DNA from: Molossus alvarezi
Taxonomy: Eukaryota; Chordata; Mammalia; Chiroptera; Molossidae
Direction: 5' to 3'
Assembly: GCA_037176705.1 (NCBI GenBank)
Contig: JBAWUJ010000118.1
Coordinates: forward strand, 62,001 to 126,000
DNA length: 64,000 bases
Program-made: the position numbers and the translations under genes
Notes under the pieces: model-generated
What the model saw: only the letters and a program-made list of their open reading frames with translations
Told to the model about the DNA's origin: nothing
Database searches by the model: none
Shown here: piece by piece, positions 50,531 through 58,556 of the stretch
How the letters are laid out: every line of letters starts with the position of its first letter
Position numbering within the stretch: the stretch's first letter is position 1

Positions 50531-50540
50531 CTTTTATATC
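50531..50540 (-). promoter_or_regulatory. LTR TATA-like box
   Basis: GATATAAAAG on the minus strand, upstream of AATAAA at typical LTR spacing. If active it would drive transcription out of the LTR into the satellite at lower coordinates. Confidence 0.6.
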
Positions 50541-50896
50541 TGCCTGTTGCAGCTGGAATTTGTCCGTTAGGGTTTGGCCCTGCTGTTTATCACATGGGGG
50601 CCTTTGCCTGGGTGCAGCCTTGGGGACAAAATATTTATGGGAATGAGATAAGGGCAAGCAGTTCCTGGATGGGGTGGAACGGCGCGGGGGCCCCTGTGAA
50701 AGAGCTTGGGCAAACAGTTCCGGGAGTAGGGTAGGAGTTGTGCATGCGGGGCAAAGGTGAGAGCCATTCTTATCGATTCGCTCCAGGCCTCAGATCCCGT
50801 GAACATTCCTGACTCTATGGTAATGACAAAGGGGTGCCGGTATATTTCTGTCTAATTCCTGCTGAATGGGGATGTTGTCAGGGGAGGGGGCCCATG

Positions 50897-52493
50897 TCAG
50901 CATGATCCAGGCCTGAGGATCTGGTGAGAAGTTGATAATGGCTTAGCATCATGATCTCGTGCACCGTCTGGCTGGTGAAGGCCTTCAGTCGGTTTTGTAG
51001 TAGGGAGGAGAGCAATTGCAGGAGATGGTCCAAAGGCTAGGGCTAGAAACAGGAGAGTTAGGGGACCCATAAGCAGCAAAACCCAGTGTACCCAGTTGGA
51101 ATTGAACCAGGTGCTCCAAGATTGATCTCGCCTTTCCCGAATGCGTTGTGCTCTTTCTTTTAAGTTATTGGCAGCACTTCGGGGGAGGCCTGACTGGTTA
51201 AGATAGAAGCAGCATTGCTCTTCTAGGAAAACACATATGCATCCCTTTTCTGCAGTGAGGAGATCTAGGCCCCTTCAATTTTGAAGGGTGACTGCTGCTA
51301 AGGAGTCTAGTTGATCTTGGATGCTGAGAACGGTGGAGGCTATTTCTTCTAAAGAATTTTGTAGGTCTTCAGATAGAATGTGGAAATATGATAGAGAGGT
51401 TCTTAACCCACCTGGCCCAAATCCCAAAGCTCCTGTAATGCTTAGGGCAGTGAGGAGGGGGTACCAGCTGTATAGCCCGTTTGTGTCTTCTTGTATTAAT
51501 CAGGGTGACATCGGGTACAGGCAGGAAGGCATCCTGGGGGACTATATTGATGTTGGGGGTGAGATATACCAAGGTGCAGGTGCCAGTCCAGTTTGTGGGG
51601 AGACACATATAGGTGGTGGACCCACACATAAAGAAGGCCCCAGCCTCTGTGAGGCAGGCCGAGAAGTGTAAGGAGAAGAGGTGTATTAAGGGTTGGGTCC
51701 ATCTTACTGTTTCTGACTCCTAGATGGTGAGAGTAGATGATAAGGCTGCTCCGATAAGCGGAGAGATGCCGGCAGTGCGCTGCTGGGTGCATTGGTGTCT
51801 CTTTTTGGAACGTAACCAGGGATGTATGTTGTCTGTGGGGTATGAGCAATTATGACCAGTAGCAGACATCTGAGGAGCCCCCGAAAAATGGACCTTGTTT
51901 GCGAAAAGCTCGTTGGCTTCAGGGGAGATGGCATAATCTTCCCGGTTATTCTGGTGGTCCCAGGGGTGAGAGATGGTTATGGTGGTGTTGCAATGCTGGG
52001 AAGCTAGGCTTCCGAGGGACACGTTGCCCCCTTGAGCTGAGAAGCATTAGGGAGCCTGGGTTAGGAGGGGGGTGTTTATGGTTACCGGGCCATGGACGGG
52101 TGGAGTGGAGCCCTGAAATTGGGTGAGTCATTGAATATAGGACTGGAAGAGTTTATTCGCCCGGTTGGCAGCAGAGGTGGGGTATCCACCAATTAAGGTG
52201 TCCGCTCTTTCAAAGAAGGTGGCTCCTTTCTGTACCTTATAAGGCAGAGTAACCTGGAGCTTTGAGGCCTCATATTCAAGTATGGGTATGGCAGAGTAGG
52301 CTGAGGAGGACAGGGATAGGCAGACCCAACAGTCAGGCACAAATGTAGAGTTGGCCTTATAGAGGAGGTGTTTGGTTAAATTCAGGGTACGGAACAGATG
52401 GGAGGATTCCAGAAGCGAAGGAGAGAAGGTGGCAAGAATGAGTGGGCAACCAGGGGCGAGGCCCAGAGTCAGAAAGATGTATAGCAGAATCAT
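50897..52493 (-). pseudogene. Retroviral env (surface plus transmembrane subunits), disabled
   Basis: Envelope glycoprotein remnant. From the ATG at 52493: a hydrophobic signal peptide (residues 1-20), a CWVC disulfide-exchange motif unusually early at residues 55-58, then the rest of the surface subunit in the same frame down to a basic furin-type site at about 51476-51490. The transmembrane subunit follows with a fusion-peptide-like stretch, a heptad region, a CX6CC motif near 51205-51231, and a membrane span around 51030-51085. Breaks: in-frame stops at 52128-52130, about 52050 and 51720-51722; a frameshift in a G run at 51457-51461, just after the cleavage site; and a stop at 51275-51277, shortly before CX6CC. 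CXXC and CX6CC together mark a gamma-type env. It is non-functional as it stands. Confidence 0.88.
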
Positions 52494-53211
52494 AATGACT
52501 TATCGTGGATGATCCAATTAGGGCGTCTGGTATATTCTGATTTTTGTCGGCCCTAATGGAGTGCGGGTGAAGCGAGGCTCTGGAACTGGTTGCTCTTCTG
52601 GAATCGGGGCTTTCTTTATACTAGAAAGATGGATCCAGGCGGAGATCCCCAACACCTTATCTGCAGAGGGAGTAGTCAGAACCACGGTGTACGGTCCCTT
52701 CCATTTAGGGTGTAGGGGTCGGGGAGAGAGGATCTTGATTAGTACCCGGCCTCCAGGTGAAATGGGTTTAGAGAGCTCCGATCCCAGGTCAGGTCCAGGT
52801 TTAGGAAGGATACGGTTAGCATGTTCTCAGAGGAGTGAGCAAGGGAGGGAGAGGTAGGGCAGGTATGAGGCCAGAGGGGGTGGGGAGTCTATAGACAGAG
52901 TAGGAAGGAGGAAGGGTCTTCTGTATAGAAGTTAAAAAGGGCTGAGGTGAGAGGGTCCTCGAGGCGTGGCTTGAAGACAGGTAAGGGTCAGGGGTAGCAG
53001 GTCAGGCCAGGACTGTCAGAGTTCCAGGCTGAGTTTGGTTAGATGTTCCTTGATGAGGCTGTTTGCCCGCTCAACCTTACCCGAGGACTGGGGATGATAG
53101 GCCGCATGTAGTTTCCATTTGATGCCAAGAGAGACCGAGACGGCTTCAGTGACCTTGGAGATGAAAGCTGGCTCGTTGTCTGATTGTATGGAGTTTGGCA
53201 GCCCGAAGCGA

Positions 53212-53225
53212 GGGATGATGTCTTT
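53212..53225. repeat. Target-site duplication, left side of SINE 2
   Basis: GGGATGATGTCTTT, repeated exactly at 53473-53486 on the other side of the SINE. It is proviral integrase sequence. Confidence 0.9.
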
Positions 53226-53472
53226 TTTTTTATCCTCACCTGAAGACATTTTTCCTTTTTTGTTCAGGTAGAGTGGGAGGGAGAGAGAGGAACAGAGAGA
53301 GAGAGAGAGAAGCATCGATGTGAAAGGAACACATCGAGTGGCTGCCACCCGCACAACCGACCAGGGCCTGGGACAAACTGCAACCAAGGTACGCGCCCTT
53401 AGCGGGAACCGAACCCGGGTCTCTCAGGACCGCAGGCCGATGCTCTATCCGCTGAGATAAACCGGCTAGGGC
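53226..53472 (-). mobile_element. Ves-type bat SINE, minus strand, copy 2, inside integrase
   Basis: Same family as 42694-42996. It reads on the minus strand from the GCCCTAGCC head at 53472 through a B box (GGTTCGGTTCC) and the CACATCGATG and CT-rich parts to TCAGGTGAGGAT and a short A tail. A 14-bp duplication flanks it. Its tail is shorter than that of copy 1. It was inserted after the provirus was in place. Confidence 0.93.
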
Positions 53473-53486
53473 GGGATGATGTCTTT
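53473..53486. repeat. Target-site duplication, right side of SINE 2
   Basis: Exact copy of GGGATGATGTCTTT from 53212-53225; the integrase sequence continues from here. Confidence 0.9.
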
Positions 53487-54586
53487 CAGTAGGTGAGTGG
53501 CTACGATTTCTGCAGTCTCTGAGGCGGCTGGGAGGGCCTCAATCCAACCTGAAAAAGTATCAACCATGGTTAAAAGATATTTTAGTTGTTTGTGTTTAGG
53601 CATATGAGTGAAGTCTATCTGCCAGTCTTGTCCTGGGGGGTGACCCCGCATTTGGTGTAGGGGCCTGCGCACATGGCAAGCTCCTTGGCTGTTGGACCTG
53701 GAACAGACAGAACATGAGGCATGTGCGGCCTGGATAGCTGGCCGGAGTTTGCTGGGGTGGAGGATTGGGGATAAGAATTGGTGAAGGGCGTCGAGGCCTA
53801 TGTGGAGAGACTTGTGGATCTCCAACAGTATTTGCAGTCTTTGGGCGTCTGGAAGAATTAGGAGGTCGTCTTGAAAGGCCCATCCATCCTTGAAGTGGAC
53901 CTCAGGAGAAAACTGGAGAGACTTTAATTCTGTGGCTGAGTATTGGGGAGTATAGGAGCCTGAAAGAAAACAGATAGCAGGAGCCCGCCCCAGGCGAGCA
54001 GTGGATTGGGCTGTTTTATCAGCGAAAGCATTTCCCTTAGCTACAGGAGAGTTCGAAGTCTGGTGGCCCCGGCAGTGAATAACAGCAACCTGCAGTGGGA
54101 GCTGGATGGCTTGGATGAGTTTTTCGATGAGTTTTCCATTTAGGACCGGGGTGCCTTTGGTGGTGAGGAAGCCTCGTTCCTTCCAGATCATACAGTGTGA
54201 ATGTGCGATCAGAAAGGAATATTTGGAATCAGTGTAGATGTTGACTATTTTATCTTTAGCCCATATGAGAGCACGGGTTAAAGCAATCAGTTCAGCCTGT
54301 TGTGAGGTGGTTCCTGTGGGGAGCTGTCGGTCTTCAATGACATTAGAGTCAGTAACTACAGCATAGGCCACCTGTTTGGTCCTGGAGGGGTCCAGGATGG
54401 AGCTGTCATCAATATAGAGAGTGTGGTGGGCGTTAGGCAAGGGATGGTCAGCCAGATCAGGCCGGGGAGACTGATGATGTTCCAGGATTTCTAAGCAGGA
54501 GTGTGTGGGGACTTGCTGGTCTGAGGCAGGCAGAAGGGTTTCTGGGTTGAGGGAGCCACAGCTTAAAAGAGAGATTGAAGGGTTTT

Positions 54587-55786
54587 CTATAAAGAGGAGA
54601 TGGTATAATTGAAGTCTAGAGGGCCCAAGGTGGGATGGGCCTGATGCGAGAGGAGGTCGGTAAGGTGGTGGGGGGAGAAAACCTGGAGAGGCAGTTGTAG
54701 GTTGATCTTCAGTGCCTCCGTGGTGAGTTCTGCCGCTGCTGCAAGGGCACGGAGGCAAGGCTGCCACCCACGAACAGTGGGGTCCAGCTGCTCTGAGAGG
54801 TAAGCAACAGGGACCCGGGTGGGGCCAAGTGGCTGAACTAGGACCCCTATGGCTAAGTGATGTTTTTCATCTGTATAGAGGAGAAAAGGTCGTTGGGGAT
54901 TGGGGAGAGCAAGAGCTGAAGCAGAGCACAAAGCCTCAAGGAGGGTCTGGAAAACCCGGTGGACCTCCTTAGGAGATGTCAGGGGTCCCTCGGGGGTGTC
55001 TCTGGCTGCCTGGTAGAGTGGTCTGGCTAGGAGGGCAAAATTGGGGATCCAGTGCCTGAAGAACCCCATAAGCCCAAGAAAGGACTGAATTTCCATTGCC
55101 GAGGTTGGGGGTTGTAAGTCCCTAAGGGCCTGCAACCTGTCGGAGGTGATTGCCCAGTGTGTCGGAGTGACAAGGAGCCCTAGATAGGTCACCGAGGGAG
55201 TCGCAATCTGGGCTTTCTCTGCAGACACCCGGTAACCCTTGGTGTAAAGAAAATTGAGGAGAGCGGTGGTGGCTGAGTTATCTCCTTCAGAGGGGGAGCA
55301 GATGAAAAGATTGTCTACATATTGGAGAAGAGTGGATGGGGACAGATCACATTCCCTTAAGTCCTGAGCAAGAGCTTGACCAAAGAGGTGTGGACTGTCT
55401 CGGAATCCTTGAGGGAGGACAGTCCATGTTAACTGTTGGGAAATATTGGAAACCGGATCTTCCCAGGTGAAAGCAAAGAGAAAATAGAAATCAGGATGTA
55501 GCGGGATGGTAAAGAAAGCATCCTTTAGGTCAAGAACCGAGAAATGAGTAGTATGGGAGGGAATATGAGAGAGGAGGGTGTAGGGGTTTGGGACTACAGG
55601 AGAGATGGGTATGACCGCTGAATTAATTATGTGAAGGTCTTGGACAAGGTGGTACTGCCCCGAGGGTTTCTTAACAGGCAGAATGGGGGAATTACAGGGG
55701 GAGTTGGTAGGAATGAGGAGGCCCTGGCTTCTGAGTTTAGATATAATGGGGTGGAGTCCTAGTCGGTGAGCCTGAGAGATGGGAAA
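54587..55786 (-). pseudogene. Retroviral pol, reverse transcriptase part, with altered active site
   Basis: A long open frame in the same frame as the protease remnant upstream, separated from it only by an in-frame TAA at 55787-55789. Reverse transcriptase motifs appear in order: LDLKDAFF with the first catalytic Asp (about 55530-55555), LPQGF (near 55400-55420), and at 55310-55321 YVDN, where the family has YVDD. Loss of the second Asp of that pair should abolish polymerase activity. The connection domain follows (TYLGLLVTP, SFLGLMGFFRHWIP). The frame ends at 54587, where a frameshift leads into RNase H. Only part of it starts at a methionine-like codon; the upstream half was read directly from the sequence. 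Confidence 0.9.
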
Positions 55787-55789
55787 TTA

Positions 55790-56297
55790 GGGGCGATTGG
55801 GGTAAGATGATGGGGTTTTTAATTTGATAAGAATGGGGGCGTGATGTGAGGCAACCGAGGGAGTGTTTGTGTCCCAGACCCCAGGGTGAACTGCCGGTAA
55901 GAGCGGGACCACGGAAGCTGAGGCAGTAGCCTGGGTAGGGCCAGAGAGTAAAACTATTAGATGCGGCTGCTGGGGGAGGAAAAAGATGGTAGTATGGAGT
56001 TTAGATAAGATATCTCTCCACAAGAGTGGAACTGGGCAGGCAGGCATTACTAAAAAGGAATGGGAGAACGAGTGGCCTTCAAAGATGCAGTTAAGTAGGG
56101 CCGTTCGTTTGGGGGTTGTAGGGAGCCCATCAATTCCCATAACCGAGACCTGGGAAGGAAAAGTGAGGCCCGAATGGGAGGGGAGGACAGAGTTGGTAGC
56201 CCCCCGTGTCTATTAAGAAGGAAATAGACTTACCCGCTACCTGGAGCATGACCCTTGGCTCGGCGATGGTGACCGGAGTTGCAGAACCAGGGCCGCC
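55790..56297 (-). pseudogene. Retroviral protease (pro), disabled
   Basis: Aspartic protease remnant. Directly after the gag stop codon, in the gag frame, comes a run ending in the active-site DTG at 56202-56210 (preceded by SFLI). Just after DTG a G run (56201-56206) appears to carry one base too many and throws the frame, so the rest of protease lies in the next frame (56140 to 55790). That frame is also the reverse transcriptase frame. The second half is open up to a TAA at 55787-55789. Confidence 0.82.
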
Positions 56298-57419
56298 TCA
56301 GTCGTCCATGAGCCCTAGTAACTCCAGTGCTGGGAAATCCTGGGTCTCATTTCCCCAGCATTGAGGTGCTGAGGATTGAGCCAGGGTTGGGCAGTCCGAA
56401 TTCCAGTGTCCCATTTGTTTGCATTGGGAGCAGGGCTTGGTAGATGGCCTGGGCTGTGGGCAGGCTTTGGCCCAGTGGCCTTCCTTGCCACATTTGAAAC
56501 AGGCACTTGGAGGCGAGTGAGGTCCCCCTTTTGGGGCCTGGTGTCTTTTTTTAGGTCCCCTGCTGGCCATAGGGCAGCTACCAGAGCCTGGGTTTGGAGG
56601 CTTACCTTCTACTGGAGCCTCGCCAGGCGGGCTGCTTCAGCCTTCTCCTCCCGGGCATTAAAAACCTTAAAGGCCTTTTTAAACCAGGTCTTGGATGGGA
56701 GTTTCAGGGCCCTCCTCAACCTTCTTGAGCTTCTTTCTGATATCAGGGGCGGACTGGGAAATGAAGTGGGAGGCAAGGACAGTGGCTCCATTTGGGGACC
56801 CCATGTCCAGGCGGCTGTATTTGACCAGGTCATCCTGAAGTCGGTTAAGGAAAAGAGCTGGGTTCTCATCAGGGTGATGGGTGATTTCTCTCATTTTATC
56901 ATAGTTGACTACCTTCTTGGAAACCGCGTCCGTGCCTCGAAGGAGATATTGGAGCATGAGGTTCCGGCGCAGTATGTTATACCCAGGGTCGGCCTGATAA
57001 TTCCAGGCAGGATCGTCCTGGGGAACCGCTTCATTGCCAGGGGGGACAGTATTGTCCACCAGGTGGTCCCTATCTGCCTGCTGCCGGACCGCCGCAAAAA
57101 TGCGCTCATAGTCCTCAGGAGTTAGGGTGGAGGTGCATATGACCTGAATATCATTCCAGGTCAGGTCATATGTCTGGGTGAGATAGCAGAATTCACAAAT
57201 GTAAAGGGAAGGGTCCGCCGAAAAAGAGCCCAGGTGCCTCTCGATTTGGGAAAGGTCTTGTAAGAAAAAGGGGACGTGAACCCGTACAAGGCCCTCAGGC
57301 CCGCGACTTCGCGAAGAAGGGCAAGGAGAGAGGGCCTTGTTGGTGAGTGGGAGAGAGTATGAGCAGAGACAGGGAACCCAAGGGGATCCTCGGGAAGAGG
57401 GGCCGTGGGAGAGGAGGGA
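56298..57419 (-). pseudogene. Retroviral gag (capsid and nucleocapsid), 5'-truncated and frameshifted
   Basis: Structural polyprotein remnant. The matrix region and true start are missing: the open frame at the right end begins in satellite sequence, so its first codons are not viral. Capsid is recognisable, with RVHVPFF, LTWNDIQVI and a major-homology-like stretch around 56840-56870 (HHPDENPALFLNRLQ). The frame breaks near 56680, runs in a second frame through a charged stretch (REEKAEAARLARLQ, ending at 56609), and returns to the first frame for nucleocapsid at 56570-56298. Nucleocapsid has two CCHC knuckles (CFKCGKEGHWAKAC and CSQCKQMGHWNSDC). It ends at TGA (56298-56300), beyond which protease continues in frame, as in gammaretroviruses that read through the gag stop. 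Confidence 0.88.
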
Positions 57420-58550
57420 GGTGTTCAATGGAAGGAATTAGCTAGTGTTTCATAGAAGAAACTAAGTGTTCCATAAAAGAAAATACTTATTGTTCCATGG
57501 AAGGAAATAATTAGTGTTCCATGGAAGGGACAACTTAGTGTTCCATTAAAGGAACTAGCTAATGTTCCATGGTAGGAACTACTTAGTGTTCCATGGGAGA
57601 AACTAACTAGTGTTCCATGAAAGAAACTAGCTAGTGTTCCAAAGAATGAAATAGCTTGTGTTCCATGGAAGGAATCACTTAGTGTTCCATGGAAGGACCT
57701 ACCTAATGTTCCATGGAAGAAACTAGCTACTGTTTCATGGATGGAACTACTTAGTGTTCTATAAAAGGAACAAGCTAGTAATTCTTGAAAAAACCTACTT
57801 ACTGTACCATGGAAGAGATTACTTAGTGTTCCATGGAAGTAAATAGCTAGTGTTCTATAGAGGGAACTACTTAGTGTTCCATGGAAAAACTAGCTAGTGT
57901 TCCATGGAAGAAACTAGCTAGTGTTCCAAGGAAAGAAATAGTTAGTGTTTCATGGAAGGAACTAGCTTTTGTTCCATTAAAGAACTACTAAGTGTTCCAT
58001 GGAAGAAACTAGTTAGAGTTTTATGAAAAGAAGTAGCTAGTGTACTTTGGAAGGAATGACTCAGTGTTCCATGGAAGAAACTAGCTAGTGTTACATGGAA
58101 GGAAGTATTTAGTGTTCCAGTGAAGGGACTACTTAGTTTCACATGGAAGTAGCTAGTGTTCCATGGTAGGAAAGACTTAATCTTCCATGGAAGGAACTAT
58201 CTAGTGTTTCATGGAAGAAACTAGCTAGTGTTTTATGGAAGGAACCACTTATTGTTCCAAGAATGGACCTACCTAAATTTCCATGGTAGAAACTAGCTAC
58301 TGTACATTAAAGGAACTAGCTAGTTTTCCATCAATTGAACTACGTAGTTTTCCATGGATAACTGGCTAGTATTCCATGAAAGGAACTAGCTAGTGTTCGA
58401 AAGAAGGAGTAAGTTAGTGTTCCATGGAATGAACTACTTAGTGTACCATGGAAGGAACTAGCTAAACTACTTAGTGTTCCATGGAAGGAATTACTTAGTG
58501 TTCATTGGAAGTAACTAGCTAGTGTCCATGGAAGGAGCTACTTACTGTTA
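57420..58550 (+). repeat. 24-bp satellite array, block 5 (right part), forward orientation
   Basis: Forward monomers resume right at the truncated gag end of the provirus and run to the next orientation switch. Nothing else is visible. Confidence 0.92.
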
Positions 58551-58556
58551 CTGAAC
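58547..58556. other. Satellite orientation switch, forward to reverse
   Basis: GTTACTGAAC stands where GTTCCATGGAAC would be expected: the dyad has lost its CCATGG core and has the short 1-bp linker on both sides. Forward monomers lie to the left and reverse ones to the right. Confidence 0.75.

Larger units (their letters stand above)
50373..50830 (-). repeat. 3' LTR of the endogenous retrovirus (outer U3 edge approximate)
   Basis: The terminal bases read TG on the plus strand at 50373, the mirror of the CA that ends an LTR. On the minus strand a TATA-like GATATAAAAG (50531-50540) is followed about 80 bases later by AATAAA (50450-50455), then U5 to 50373. I could not find a clear polypurine tract, so the U3 start is only estimated to lie between about 50800 and 50890. 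No second LTR exists in the window. Confidence 0.7.
52517..54767 (-). pseudogene. Retroviral pol, RNase H and integrase part, split by a SINE
   Basis: Continues pol after a frameshift near 54600-54640. RNase H acidic residues appear in order as YIDDSS, QQAEL, YTDSK and AFADK. Integrase follows with the H-x3-H and C-x2-C zinc-binding region (HKSLH, CSVC, near 53700-53800) and the catalytic D, D and E in QIDFTH, SDNEPAF and KVERA. A Ves-type SINE (53226-53472) is inserted between the first and second catalytic Asp. The C-terminal part at about 52530-52870 keeps a GPY/F-type motif (KWKGPYTV) but is separated by several stops and frame changes (the first at 53016). The last stop is at 52517-52519, 24 bases before the env start. 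Confidence 0.9.
50373..57419 (-). mobile_element. Class I (gammaretrovirus-like) endogenous retrovirus, 5'-truncated, minus strand
   Basis: An old provirus read right to left as gag, pro, pol, env, 3' LTR. It stops abruptly in gag at 57419, where satellite resumes. The 5' LTR, primer-binding site, leader and start of gag are missing, so the primer tRNA cannot be read. Class I affinity is supported by the gag and pro-pol sections sharing one frame across a single stop codon, the CX6CC motif and the CXXC motif in env, and the GPY/F-type integrase tail. NC has two zinc knuckles, unlike the single one of murine leukaemia virus. Each gene carries stops or frameshifts, and a SINE splits integrase. 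It cannot produce virus. Confidence 0.93.

Noticed and set aside
56376..57125. Plus-strand open frame of 249 codons
   Set aside because: Antisense to gag, where the opposite strand carries clear capsid and zinc-knuckle sequence.
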